DNA of 64,000 nt from Clostridium hydrogenum. Lineage in GTDB: Bacteria > Bacillota > Clostridia > Clostridiales > Clostridiaceae. A program made the position numbers and the translations under genes. The notes under the pieces were generated by a model. It did not search any database. It was not told the origin of the DNA and saw nothing but the letters and a program-made list of their open reading frames with translations. Below, one piece after another: positions 1 through 7,982 of this stretch; position 1 is the first letter of the stretch, and every line of letters begins with the position of its first letter. The stretch is taken from NCBI RefSeq assembly GCF_021432385.1, contig NZ_JAEACT010000002.1, positions 628,016 to 692,015 on the forward strand, given 5' to 3'.

Positions 1-1152
1 AAAAAGCAGGAGAAATGCACAAATAAATTTATAGATAGCTTCGTGGAATCAATAAAAAACTTTCCTTCTGGAGGGCAGAATCAAAAAACATGGAAAAACA
101 ATATAGACTCTTTAATTAATGATTTTATAGCTAATTCAGATTTAATAACTATAGAAGATAAGGGTATTTTATTTAGTAAAGACTTGCTTAAAAATACTGA
201 GGATTTCGTTAATGAGGCACAAGCTTTTGACTCAAATATGAAAATTGAAGATATAGGTCAAGCAATGCGAAATCTTTGGATTATGAATATAATGCAAATG
301 CTTCTTGGGAAATCACCTAAGCTTACTCCATCCATATTTAGCTATAGTATGCTATACCCCTATACAGATAATTTTTTAGATTCTGAAGATATATCAAAAG
401 AAGAGAAATTAAAAATAAGTGCTACTTTTGAAAAAAGATTAGTTGGAGAAAAAATCAAGCCAACTTCAGAATACGAAGAACATCTTTTTGATTTAATTGA
501 TAGAATAGAAAGTGAGTTTGACCGTTCTAAGTATACTGAAGTTTTTGAGAGTTTGCTTTGCATACAAAACGCACAAATAAAAAGCTTATTGCAGCAGGAA
601 AAATTAACAGGTCCATATGAATGTGACATATTAGGAATTAGCATAGAAAAGGGCGGAAGTTCTGTACTTGCAGATGCTTATATTGTAAATGGCAACTTAA
701 CAGAAGAAGAAGCTAAGTTTTTCTTTGGCTATGGAATATTGCTTCAAATATGTGATGACCTTCAAGATGCAATGGAAGATTTAAAAAATGGACATATGAC
801 AATTATATCTCAATTAGCGACAAAGTGGCCTTTGGATCATATAACTAATGCACTTATTAATTTTACTTTTAACCTTTTAGACAATGCCCCTCCATTTACT
901 TGCCATAATATCGACTTGCTTAAAGAACTTATAAGAAAAAATTGTTTACAGCTAATACTTTTTGCCATTGCAAAAAATAAGCATCTTTACAGTAAAAAAT
1001 ACTTTAAAGAAATACAAGCTTATTTTCCTTACACACCAAGGTATATGACAACCTTATATAAAAGATTAAGGAGAAAATATTCAAATATAAAGGAAAGTTA
1101 TAATGGAGTTGAGACGAGCAAAATTATTATGTATGCTTTAAGCTCAGAATAA
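1..1152 (+). CDS. Class I isoprenoid synthase-like protein, 5'-truncated by the window
   Basis: The frame is open from base 1, so the gene starts before the window; the GTG at 43 is only an internal start candidate. The protein is mostly helical. It has an early Asp-rich patch (YPYTDNFLDSED, about residue 105) and a second one (QICDDLQDAMED, about residue 233), spaced like the two metal-binding Asp motifs of class I isoprenoid synthases. The segment before the second motif (IEKGGSSVLADAYIVNG) resembles the lysine/glycine part of polyprenyl synthetases. Substrate and product cannot be told, and it is not a canonical IspA or HepT. A weak AGGAGG-led gene follows 47 bp downstream. Alternative: a non-catalytic member of the fold. 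Confidence 0.6.
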   Translation, partial: KKQEKCTNKFIDSFVESIKNFPSGGQNQKTWKNNIDSLINDFIANSDLITIEDKGILFSKDLLKNTEDFVNEAQAFDSNMKIEDIGQAMRNLWIMNIMQMLLGKSPKLTPSIFSYSMLYPYTDNFLDSEDISKEEKLKISATFEKRLVGEKIKPTSEYEEHLFDLIDRIESEFDRSKYTEVFESLLCIQNAQIKSLLQQEKLTGPYECDILGISIEKGGSSVLADAYIVNGNLTEEEAKFFFGYGILLQICDDLQDAMEDLKNGHMTIISQLATKWPLDHITNALINFTFNLLDNAPPFTCHNIDLLKELIRKNCLQLILFAIAKNKHLYSKKYFKEIQAYFPYTPRYMTTLYKRLRRKYSNIKESYNGVETSKIIMYALSSE

Positions 1153-1199
1153 AAATAGTAAAACTATAAATTGTTAAGCATTAGGAGGAATAATAATAT

Positions 1200-1487
1200 A
1201 TGGATAATAATGCCATGTGGATAATGATAGAGATATTTACACTAATAATTTTATTGAGCATTATCAGTCAATTGAGAAATGATATTATGCGTATGAAATC
1301 AACTTTAGATAAGATTGCTAAACAAGTTGGTATACCTGACGTTGTAACAAAAGATGTAAAAGATGAGTTGATAACTCTTATTTCAGAAGGCAATAAGATT
1401 AAAGCGATAAAAAAATATAGAACGCTTACTGGGCTTGGTTTAAAGGAAGCGAAAGAATATATTGACCAATTGAGTACACAAAAATAG
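1200..1487 (+). CDS. Membrane-anchored protein with ribosomal L7/L12 C-terminal-like tail
   Basis: A 95-aa protein with one N-terminal membrane segment (about residues 5-24), a short linker and a C-terminal stretch with EGNKIKAIKKYR and GLGLKEAKEYID. That stretch matches the helix-turn pattern of the ribosomal protein L7/L12 C-terminal domain. Such TM plus L7/L12-tail proteins are common in Firmicutes and have no established role. The start is well supported by AGGAGG about 12 bp upstream. It may be cotranscribed with the preceding isoprenoid-synthase-like gene (47-bp gap). Function unknown. Confidence 0.7.
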   Translation: MDNNAMWIMIEIFTLIILLSIISQLRNDIMRMKSTLDKIAKQVGIPDVVTKDVKDELITLISEGNKIKAIKKYRTLTGLGLKEAKEYIDQLSTQK

Positions 1488-1533
1488 AATAAATGAATTT
1501 ACTTATGCAACTTAATCAGTATTTTAAGGAAAG

Positions 1534-2490
1534 TTAAAAGTGGCTTTCCTTAAAATATGTTTTATTATCCAGTAATAATCTAAAATAGTTTCTTACCCTA
1601 TATCTATTTGTTTTCTCATCCTTTATTATAAGACCCTTAGCATTTAATCGCTTTAACTGAGTAGAAATAACCCCAGAATCTGAATAAAGCAATTTAGTTA
1701 TTTCAGCTACATTTACATTTTCATTTTGAACCATAACCGTCAGTATTGACCTAACTTGCGGGCTTAATTCATTATTAAATGCAGTTTCAAAATACTTTTT
1801 AAAGGCATGCAATAAATTATCCCTGCTTTTATTTCCTAAAGCTAATAAACTTAACATTTCTATAAAACGCGGATTTCCCTCGCTATAGTAATATATAGTA
1901 TCTATAGTTTCCTTATTTACATTAGTCACCAAAGCTTTTACCACTTTTTCTGTTTCTTCATAAGACAATTCTCTTAATTCTATTATCTTTAGTTGTCCAA
2001 AAAATGCCTTATCATATGCAAATAACTTTCTTTTATGCTCCTCATCAAGAGTTAATATTATAAATAGGTTGTCCAATTCTTGATATTTATTTCTTATGTA
2101 AGACAATACTTCACTCTTACTTGATGCTAAGTAATGACAATCATCTATGGCTAAAACATATTTTTTATTGGACATTTCCATATAAGCAAAGAGACTATCG
2201 GAATAAGCCTTCCATTCCTTTGTTTCAAGAGGATAATAGTCAAGTTCCTTTGCTATATTCTTAAAAAAATGATATGAATTTGCTATGCTATTAGCTTTAA
2301 TATTAATAAAAGAGAACTCATCTCCAAATTTATTGCAGATAAGCTTTAATAATGCTGTCTTCCCAATACCCTTTTGCCCAACAATTGCTAAAGATGTTTT
2401 ATGTCCATTTTTAAAATCTTCAAGTAGAGCTTCAACTAGCTTTAATTCTTTACTATGTGAACTACTTATAAGTGAAATATTTGTTTCCAT
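1534..2490 (-). CDS. AAA ATPase with C-terminal winged helix (second gene of pair)
   Basis: A 318-aa P-loop ATPase of the ORC1/Cdc6-like or STAND-like AAA group. Walker A is GQKGIGKTAL (about residues 38-47). Walker B is YVLAIDDCHY (about 110-119). A sensor-like ILTLDEEHKRK follows. The last 80 residues (SPQVRSILTVMVQNENVNVAEITKLL) look like a winged helix. Its start lies inside the end of the upstream ATPase gene (25-bp overlap), so the two are translationally coupled. No nuclease, protease or TIR-like effector is fused. Likely ATP-dependent DNA- or protein-binding regulator; role unknown. Confidence 0.6.
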   Translation of the reverse strand: METNISLISSSHSKELKLVEALLEDFKNGHKTSLAIVGQKGIGKTALLKLICNKFGDEFSFINIKANSIANSYHFFKNIAKELDYYPLETKEWKAYSDSLFAYMEMSNKKYVLAIDDCHYLASSKSEVLSYIRNKYQELDNLFIILTLDEEHKRKLFAYDKAFFGQLKIIELRELSYEETEKVVKALVTNVNKETIDTIYYYSEGNPRFIEMLSLLALGNKSRDNLLHAFKKYFETAFNNELSPQVRSILTVMVQNENVNVAEITKLLYSDSGVISTQLKRLNAKGLIIKDEKTNRYRVRNYFRLLLDNKTYFKESHF

Positions 2491-3752
2491 TGAACCGCAA
2501 GCTCCTTTACACTTTGTGCATCTTTTCTAGGATGCCATATAAAATACTTTAAAAAAGGATAGGTTAAAGAATAATTGCTGCCATTAAGCTCTATATACTG
2601 CTGTTCTTCCAAATCCCTAAGTGCTTCATCAAGCTCTTCCTTTGGCAATTCACTTTCTATTGATTCTATATTTAAAGTTTCGTTATTATATAATTTAAAT
2701 ATTAGTGATTTATACTTTTCAAAGTCATCTCCAAGTGCCTCTTCAGATAATAACTCCCTGCATATGGACTGTTTATCTTGAAGTATGTTTTCTTTAAATA
2801 TATCCATAAATTTTTGCTCTAGAACTTCCATATTTATTGGATTACCATAGAATATATAGTATTTTAGTTCAAAGGTCAAATCCCCACCTAGTATTTGAAT
2901 TATACTTGGATAACCTTTCGATATAAAATAAATAATTTCAGCTAATCCATCTAATATTTCATCTGTAAAAAATTCATTTTCATATATTGTTTCTCTTTTA
3001 AAGTTTGGTATTAAAAGTTTATTTTTAGTTGCCTCTTTATCGAATCCTTTTATGGGCATTCTCATAAAATTCCGCCTCCATAATTGGAATACTTCAGATT
3101 TAATATTTCTCAAAATCAAGAAAAAATTTTGAGAACCACATAGTACAAAAACAGGTGTATTTGGATTGCTCAGCTCTACATTTAAAAAATTAAGGAATTC
3201 AAGCCTTACATCATTAGTATCTTTTAATTTTCTTACAAATCCCATTTCATCAAGAAATAAAACAAATTTTAATTCTCTATATTTTCTAAGAAGCTTAAAT
3301 ACATTTGTTCCGCATTCCTTCCAGCTACCTTTACATAAATTAAATACATCTTGAATATCTACAGTAATTTTCCCCTTATCATCAACTGAACCCTTCATCT
3401 TTGTTGGATTAAATCCTATGTTCCTAAACATACCGCTTAGTTTTTCTCTGGTATTTGATGTAAGTGGCAGATGTTCTAATATTTCATTTCTAAGTCTCAT
3501 AAAAAATTCATCTACTGTTGCTATATCTAAAAGCTGTACATAAATTGGCGTATATCCCTTATCCTTAAGTTCCGCTTGAACCTTTAATAAAAGACTGCTC
3601 TTTCCAATTCTCCTTGGTGCACTTACTTCAATATGTGGTTTATCTCCTACATTATATGTTCTCGTTTCGATTTCTGATATAAGTTTAAATATATCTTTTG
3701 TTCTATTTACAAAATCCTCGCCCCTTACAGGCGGTCCATATACAAAAGCCAC
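2466..3752 (-). CDS. AAA ATPase, archaeal-ATPase-like (first gene of pair)
   Basis: I place the start at the GTG at 3752, giving 428 aa (VAFVYGPPVRGEDFVNR). It follows GGAGGTG by 7 bp; an open extension to 3821 lacks such a site. The N-terminal FYGPPVRG-like opening and R/D-x-FVNR motif are typical of archaeal-type AAA ATPases that begin with a domain-entry box. Walker A is APRRIGKSSLLL, about residue 46. Walker B is KFVLFLDEMGFV, about residue 165. An internal CGSQNFF resembles sensor 1. The C-terminal third (DEALRDLEEQQYIELNG) looks like a winged helix. It overlaps and is coupled to the next ATPase gene. Function unknown; a heteromeric pair is an inference. Confidence 0.6.
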   Translation of the reverse strand: MAFVYGPPVRGEDFVNRTKDIFKLISEIETRTYNVGDKPHIEVSAPRRIGKSSLLLKVQAELKDKGYTPIYVQLLDIATVDEFFMRLRNEILEHLPLTSNTREKLSGMFRNIGFNPTKMKGSVDDKGKITVDIQDVFNLCKGSWKECGTNVFKLLRKYRELKFVLFLDEMGFVRKLKDTNDVRLEFLNFLNVELSNPNTPVFVLCGSQNFFLILRNIKSEVFQLWRRNFMRMPIKGFDKEATKNKLLIPNFKRETIYENEFFTDEILDGLAEIIYFISKGYPSIIQILGGDLTFELKYYIFYGNPINMEVLEQKFMDIFKENILQDKQSICRELLSEEALGDDFEKYKSLIFKLYNNETLNIESIESELPKEELDEALRDLEEQQYIELNGSNYSLTYPFLKYFIWHPRKDAQSVKELAVQWKQIFHL

Positions 3753-3867
3753 AACCTTACACCTCCACATATTATTTACAGATTTAAACAGTATTATACT
3801 ACGATTGTAATTACTTATCAATATTTATAGCTAACAAAAATGTCAGCATTCACTATTGTTAGTTTAT

Positions 3868-4215
3868 CTAGATTTCTGCTTTTTCCTTCTTAGTAAGCCC
3901 CTTAAATACAAGATCATAAGAAATATCTATTAAAAGCTTAATTTTTTCATCATCAATGTCTTCCCCTACAGTTACAGTATTCCAATGCTTTTTATTCAAA
4001 TGATATCCTGCTTCAACCGCTTTATAATCTCTTCTTAAATCTATAGACATAAATGGATCACATTTTAAGCTTACTTTTAAAACAGAACTAGTTATATCTG
4101 TAATCAAAAACATCTTAGAACCAACCTTCATAACAAGAGTTGTATCATCAAAAGGAAAGGTTTCCGCGACTCCTTTTTTAGTCTTACAATATTTCTTTAT
4201 ATCTTCTAAATTCAT
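3868..4215 (-). CDS. MmcQ/YjbR-family protein (copy 1)
   Basis: A 115-aa member of the MmcQ/YjbR family (CyaY-like fold), seen in KKGVAETFPFDDTTLVMKVG, the SLKCDP motif and the terminal HLNKKHWNTV. The family is often called a DNA-binding-like domain, but its role is not established. The start is preceded by GGAGG. A near-identical paralog lies at 9300-9671; the two differ at only a handful of residues, which suggests recent duplication. A matching promoter-like block (4600-4628) is about 385 bp upstream, with a family-B repeat between, so the repeat would sit in the 5' untranslated region. Confidence 0.8.
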   Translation of the reverse strand: MNLEDIKKYCKTKKGVAETFPFDDTTLVMKVGSKMFLITDITSSVLKVSLKCDPFMSIDLRRDYKAVEAGYHLNKKHWNTVTVGEDIDDEKIKLLIDISYDLVFKGLTKKEKAEI

Positions 4216-4302
4216 ACAAAGTCCTCCCTGTCTATAGATACGTAATATAAAAAGTTAAAACTGCTAATACTAAATTCATCATGTTAAATTAAAATTTGAA
4301 AA

Positions 4303-4512
4303 GCAGAGTACAGATGACGGAGTACAGAGTACAGTGAATGATGATTTACCTTTCGCTTTGCTTAGGTAAATCTTAAACTTAAATGGTGTCAGCTTCGCTG
4401 AGCGCCATCAATTGCGCAACAATAAAAAATAAGTTTTCAGATTTTTCGTAGTGTTAACGGAGAAAAATCATCCTTCGTTGTACTCTGTACTCTGTACTCC
4501 GTACTCTGTGTT
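4303..4512. repeat. Family-B multi-hairpin repeat, copy B1
   Basis: Bounded by heptad-like arrays (AGAGTACAGATGACGGAGTA on the left, TACTCTGTACTCTGTACTCC on the right) that are inverted relative to each other. Inside are hairpins GATTTACC/GGTAAATC, a GGTGTC..GCGCCA region and GATTTTTC/GAAAAATC. Weaker outer arms pair AAATTGTAATTTGTCAGGAT with sequence left of the element. It fills most of the 4216-4784 gap. No gene is seen. Confidence 0.8.
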
Positions 4513-4599
4513 AAATTGTAATTTGTCAGGATAAACTTGGTATTTGCAATATTAATGTTCCAAGTTATATATCTATCGTAAAATTGTCCTAATAGCTAC

Positions 4600-4628
4600 A
4601 TATTACTTAGCATTAGTTCCCCTGTCAA
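4600..4628 (-). promoter_or_regulatory. Promoter-like block upstream of mmcQ copy 1
   Basis: On the minus strand TTGACA (4628-4623), 17 bp, TAATAT (4605-4600). About 40 bp around it is nearly identical to the block at 10251-10279 upstream of the Nudix-mmcQ copy 2 genes. The spacer holds GGGAACTAATGCTAA, a degenerate form of the GAAC-N4-GTTC dyad in the other copy. Confidence 0.55.
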
Positions 4629-4784
4629 CAAAATATAGATGCTTGTGCAATAAAAAATAATAGACATATTAAGATCGCTAATTAACCAATAATTAATATT
4701 ATAAGAAAATAATTATTGATTAAATTGTAATAATGAACTATAATCAAGATAAGAAAATGATTAATTATGGAGGGAGATAATAAA

Positions 4785-4964
4785 ATGAGTGTTAAAGAAA
4801 AGGTATTAGAAACAATGAAGGAAGCAGGCAAACCATTAAGTGCTGGTGAAGTTCAAAAACTATCTGGTTTAGATCGTAAAGAGGTTGATAATGCCTTTAA
4901 AGAATTAAAGAAAGAAAATGCTATTGTATCACCTGTTCGCTGCAAATGGGAACCAAGTTTGTAG
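4785..4964 (+). CDS. Small winged-helix-like protein (59 aa)
   Basis: The ATG at 4785 is chosen because GGAGGGAG precedes it at normal spacing; an in-frame ATG at 4767 lies before that site. The protein reads MSVKEKVLETMKEAGKPLSA then GEVQKLSGLDRKEVDNAFKE. This is a minimal helix-turn-helix/winged-helix pattern, ending in a basic VRCKWEPSL wing. Such stand-alone 59-60 aa proteins are frequent in Clostridium and are usually annotated as small transcriptional regulators. Target unknown. A family-A palindrome follows directly after its stop. Confidence 0.65.
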   Translation: MSVKEKVLETMKEAGKPLSAGEVQKLSGLDRKEVDNAFKELKKENAIVSPVRCKWEPSL

Positions 4965-4984
4965 GAAAATACTATTGCAGTTCA

Positions 4985-5120
4985 TTAAATAAAGGTCTTA
5001 AATCTAAAATGCTAATTATTAAAAGCCTAAGAAGTTTCAATAACTCGCTGAAAAGACGCTCAGACAGATTGAAACATCTAAGGCTTTTAATAATTAGCAT
5101 GCAAGATTTATTGACCTTTT
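4985..5120 (+). repeat. Family-A palindrome, copy A1
   Basis: Imperfect palindrome with core TTTCAATAACTCGCTGA then GCTCAGACAGATTGAAA at 5034-5075. The arms pair AATGCTAATTATTAAAAGCC with GGCTTTTAATAATTAGCAT, and outward AAGGTC..AAATCT with AGATTTATTGACC. The core reads in the same direction as the gene ending at 4964. An open frame through the palindrome (4946-5137) is an artefact of the repeat. Confidence 0.8.
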
Positions 5121-5133
5121 TTCACATGCTACT

Positions 5134-5237
5134 ATAGATATACCGTTTCAACTAGCAAAATCAATTTGCATCAAAATGCCCAGGAGACGGCATTTTGATA
5201 CAAATTAATTTTGAAGTTTCAACCGGTTTATCTCTAT
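5134..5237. repeat. Family-D palindromic repeat, copy D1
   Basis: About 100-bp inverted repeat: GTTTCAACTAGCAAAATCAA on the left, TTTTGAAGTTTCAACCGGTT on the right, inner arms CAAAATGCC/GGCATTTTG. A close copy is at 14331-14428 and a fragment at 59577-59625. It lies between copy A1 and the MazG gene. Confidence 0.75.
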
Positions 5238-5339
5238 AAAAACCTCTCTTCTCTTTACTCTCTACTCTATATAATGATATTATTAATTTAATAATTTACA
5301 TTTATGGATCAAACAAACAGTTGAAAGGAAGTGTACCTA

Positions 5340-5705
5340 ATGGCTCAAAATAACAACTTAAATATAAGTGAAATGCTAAATTTATCAATGGACTTATGGG
5401 AAAAACATAAGGATGAATGGGCCCCTATGGAACCTGAAAGAGGCAAAAACTTTATTTTATACATGATTGAAGAAATAGGCGAAGTCATAGCCATAATAAA
5501 GAAAAAAGGCGAGGCTGAAATTATGGACAATCCCGCTGTAAGAGATCATTTCGTTGAAGAACTCTGTGATGTTATGATGTATTATATGGACACCCTTAAT
5601 CGCTTTAAAGTTTCTCCAGAAGAATTTTCAAAAGCCTATATTAAAAAATTTGAGTATAATATGAAAAGAGACTACGAAAAGCAATACAAGAAAATGCCAA
5701 ATTAA
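5340..5705 (+). CDS. MazG-like nucleotide pyrophosphohydrolase
   Basis: A 121-aa all-alpha NTP pyrophosphohydrolase-like protein. The ATG at 5340 follows GAAAGGAAG by 8 bp, so it is preferred over the in-frame GTG at 5331. The signature acidic helices are visible: MIEEIGEVIAIIKKKGE (EExxE pattern, about residue 41) and HFVEELCDVMMYYMDTL (ExxxD pattern, about residue 69). These bind Mg2+ in the MazG/dUTPase-like fold. It probably hydrolyses non-canonical or excess NTPs; the substrate is not predictable. Monocistronic, closed by a bidirectional terminator. Confidence 0.75.
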   Translation: MAQNNNLNISEMLNLSMDLWEKHKDEWAPMEPERGKNFILYMIEEIGEVIAIIKKKGEAEIMDNPAVRDHFVEELCDVMMYYMDTLNRFKVSPEEFSKAYIKKFEYNMKRDYEKQYKKMPN

Positions 5706-5715
5706 AAATTTAGCC

Positions 5716-5753
5716 AAAGAAGCAATCTATTATTTTAGACTGCTTCTTTTTTA
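5716..5753. terminator. Bidirectional terminator after the MazG gene
   Basis: Stem AAAGAAGCA/TGCTTCTTT with inner TCTA/TAGA, followed by a T run. It lies between convergent genes ending at 5705 and 5761. Confidence 0.8.
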
Positions 5754-5760
5754 TATTCAT

Positions 5761-6993
5761 CTACATACAAATTTCATTAAGTTTATCCTTTAATTCCTGC
5801 AACAGTTTCTCTGCGCTATAATAAAGTTCTTCGCCCTTATATGTTGCTGAACTACTTGCAGAATCCATTCTATCATCGGATTTATCTTCATCGAATCCGT
5901 GTTCTTCCTCAATTTTTCTAAAAATTCTTTCTGCATAACTTTGATAATTAAATTCTGCTAGATCTCTTAACTCTTCACTATTAATTATATCTTCAATCCT
6001 ATCTATAGCAGTTGATATTTTTGCTTCTGCATATGACTCCAAGATATCAATATTCTCTTTTATACCATCACATTGTGTTAAAATATTATCCAATATTTTT
6101 TCTGTAAGTCCTTCATAGATATCACTTACAGGACTGTCCATTAAGTCTTCAAATTTTCCTGTTTCCTCCGAAAGCTCTTTAATATATTCTGACAACTCAA
6201 CAATTTTATCTTTCATACTTATTCCCTGTAGTCTTAAATTATTCTCTCCTATGGCTCTTACATTAATCTCCACTCCATCTACATTTATGCTATCTCTGGT
6301 CATAATATATTTTACTACCATTTCAAGATTATGCTTCAAATCCATAGACTCTTCAAGTTCTTTTTCAAGTGGTCTGTTCTGATCTGCATAATCCCAAATT
6401 ACTACATTATAGTAATAATAACTTCCTTCTATCTTTATCTTATCATACTGGTTTGGAACTTTAAGCATTACCAACCTTGAATTAAGAATATCATCCATAA
6501 GGTTATTCACTACATCTACAAATGCTACTACGTTACTTTTATCTACGATGAAAGATCCATCCTTATCAACTTTAAATTTACTGCTTTGACGTATCTTCTT
6601 TAATAATATAAGGTAATATGCTGAGAACTTGCTTCCCCTACTACCATAGTATTCCATAACCTTCATCTTATCCTCTTTATCAGGATTGATGCCTCGTACA
6701 TAACAAATACGATCTACTCCAGAAAGAGAGCGTGTATTCGGGCCATAAAAATTAGCATTATTCCACTGACCACCAAGGCTGCAATAGCCAAAGCGTATCC
6801 CTACAAGTTCTTGCTTCATATAACTTGATAATCCCGATGCATGATGTATAATAGTATTGATGGGACCAGCGTATTCCATAGTCTCTACGAGTGTATCTGA
6901 ATCATAAATCACTGTTTCATCACTTTTAAGTAGTGATGGATCTAATACACCATATTTTTTGGGATATAATTTGTTTAAGTTAACTAGTTGCAT
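5761..6993 (-). CDS. Orphan 410-aa protein, unknown function
   Basis: Not recognised. The start ATG follows AAGGAG. There is no signal peptide or membrane segment. The N-terminal half is mixed alpha/beta with an odd glycine/aromatic stretch (GIRFGYCSLGGQWNNANFYG). The C-terminal 150 residues (SDIYEGLTEKILDNILTQ, ILESYAEAKISTAIDRIEDI) are strongly helical and acidic, probably coiled coil, ending in a Ser-rich linker and a leucine-rich helix. Its first 22 codons and leader are duplicated at about 7541-7690, with the rest missing there. The surroundings are decayed small genes, so this looks like an accessory locus. A role in conflict or phage-related biology is only a guess from context. Confidence 0.6.
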   Translation of the reverse strand: MQLVNLNKLYPKKYGVLDPSLLKSDETVIYDSDTLVETMEYAGPINTIIHHASGLSSYMKQELVGIRFGYCSLGGQWNNANFYGPNTRSLSGVDRICYVRGINPDKEDKMKVMEYYGSRGSKFSAYYLILLKKIRQSSKFKVDKDGSFIVDKSNVVAFVDVVNNLMDDILNSRLVMLKVPNQYDKIKIEGSYYYYNVVIWDYADQNRPLEKELEESMDLKHNLEMVVKYIMTRDSINVDGVEINVRAIGENNLRLQGISMKDKIVELSEYIKELSEETGKFEDLMDSPVSDIYEGLTEKILDNILTQCDGIKENIDILESYAEAKISTAIDRIEDIINSEELRDLAEFNYQSYAERIFRKIEEEHGFDEDKSDDRMDSASSSATYKGEELYYSAEKLLQELKDKLNEICM

Positions 6994-7119
6994 AACAAAA
7001 TCTCCTTTACGTTTTATTTTACATTCCTACTAGAGCCACCTAGTAAGTTTGTTAATTTTAGTATAGACCTATTTCCATTAAAATGCAAGGGATTTTTTAT
7101 GCTATTTAAAATTTTTAAA

Positions 7120-7198
7120 TTACAGCATCTATATAAAGCCATAGAGTGCTGTAATTTCTATGGAAGATTATGTAGTATTAGAAAATCTTCCATAGAAA
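7120..7198. repeat. Two back-to-back hairpins upstream of the orphan gene
   Basis: TTACAGCA..TGCTGTAA (about 7120-7153) and TTCTATGGAAGATT..AATCTTCCATAGAA (about 7157-7198). They are absent from the second copy of the module, so they were inserted or lost after duplication. They may act as a terminator between the 7211-7390 small ORF and the 5761-6993 gene. Confidence 0.5.
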
Positions 7199-7210
7199 AA
7201 TCATAAAGGA

Positions 7211-7390
7211 CTATAGATGTAAATCTAGGTTCTTTTTTATTATATTACTTGGTACATTATTCATCACATATAATACTACAAAGGAACATAATAAACTTAT
7301 TTCACCATCTTTAAAATCATGGCTTGCAACTGCACTACTATATCTTGTATATTTAAAGTTTGTACATAAGATCTCAATAAAATTCATCAT
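7211..7390 (-). CDS. Small ORF (59 aa) in the duplicated module, uncertain
   Basis: The frame starts ATGATG at 7390 and encodes MMNFIEILCTNFKYTRYSSA then ...SLLCSFVVLYVMNNVPSN... to a stop at 7211. No good ribosome binding site is seen. The same sequence appears at about 7690-7849, but there a 7-bp deletion shifts the frame after RYSSA. The opposite strand also has an open hydrophobic frame here, so the coding strand is not certain. It may be a remnant of a small companion gene to the 410-aa orphan. Confidence 0.3.
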   Translation of the reverse strand: MMNFIEILCTNFKYTRYSSAVASHDFKDGEISLLCSFVVLYVMNNVPSNIIKKNLDLHL

Positions 7391-7406
7391 GGCATTTACG
7401 TAATAA

Positions 7407-7447
7407 AAAACAAGACGAATTATAATTAAACATCTTGTTTTTTTATT
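7407..7447. terminator. Hairpin terminator in the duplicated region
   Basis: Stem AAACAAGA/TCTTGTTT with T runs on both sides. On the minus strand it follows the 47-aa ORF ending at 7460. Confidence 0.6.
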
Positions 7448-7459
7448 TAGTGCTGATTT

Positions 7460-7603
7460 TTACTTAAATAAACTATATATATTAATTGCAGTATTTATAA
7501 TTGTACAAAAAACAATTATAAATTTATATTTATCCTTAAGTAGTGATGAATCTAATACACCATATTTTTGGGGATATAATTTGTTTAAGTTAACTAGTTG
7601 CAT
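7460..7603 (-). pseudogene. Truncated duplicate of the orphan gene 5' end (47-codon frame)
   Basis: Copy of the 5761-6993 gene start: the ribosome binding site and leader are nearly identical, and the first 22 codons read MQLVNLNKLYPQKYGVLDSS. It then runs into unrelated sequence (LLKDKYKFIIVFCTIINTAI) and stops at 7460. The result is a 47-residue frame with a hydrophobic tail and a terminator right after. Most likely a deletion remnant of a tandem copy; a functional short peptide cannot be excluded. Confidence 0.6.
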
Positions 7604-7689
7604 AACAAAATCTCCTTTACGTTTTATTTTACATTCCTACTAGAGCTACCTAGTAAGTTCGTTAATTTTAGTATAGACTTTTTTCCATT

Positions 7690-7849
7690 AAAATTCAAGT
7701 CATTTATTATATTACTTGGTACATTATTCATCACATATAATACTACAAGGGAACACAATAAACTATTTCACCATCTTTAAAATCATGTCTGCACTACTAT
7801 ATCTTGTATATTTAAAGTTTGTACATAAGGCCTCAATAAAGTTCATCAT
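7690..7849 (-). pseudogene. Decayed copy of the small module ORF
   Basis: About 85-90% identical to the segment 7226-7390 but with a 7-bp deletion and a 1-bp deletion. The frame from ATGATG at 7849 reads MMNFIEALCTNFKYTRYSSA and then stops early. Together with the 7460-7603 remnant it makes a second, degenerate module. Confidence 0.5.
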
Positions 7850-7872
7850 GGCATTTACGTAATAAAAAAATA

Positions 7873-7914
7873 TTGCGAAGTAACAATGCTTCGATCCCAC
7901 GGTAGTGCAATGAA
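7873..7914. repeat. Hairpin repeat with GCGAAGTAACAATGCTTCG
   Basis: TTGCGAAGTAACAATGCTTC followed by GATCCCACGGTAGTGCAA. The same block, reverse-complemented, occurs at about 26417-26450 (GAGCGAAGCATTGTTACTTC). The stem CGAAG/CTTCG with a flanking T run on the minus strand could terminate transcription. Confidence 0.5.
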
Positions 7915-7982
7915 AAACAATACGAAAAAACTTTTTAAGATATTATTAGTTATATCTACAAAAGGAAAGGGGATTATTAATT

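Noticed and set aside
4946-5137. 63-aa open frame through the A1 repeat
   Set aside because: It is the translation of the palindrome itself and its neighbours; no ribosome binding site, and it overlaps the real gene ending at 4964.
7598-7780. 60-aa open frame on the plus strand (and 6988-7206)
   Set aside because: Both are antisense to the start of the orphan gene and its duplicate; similar to each other only because the region is duplicated.
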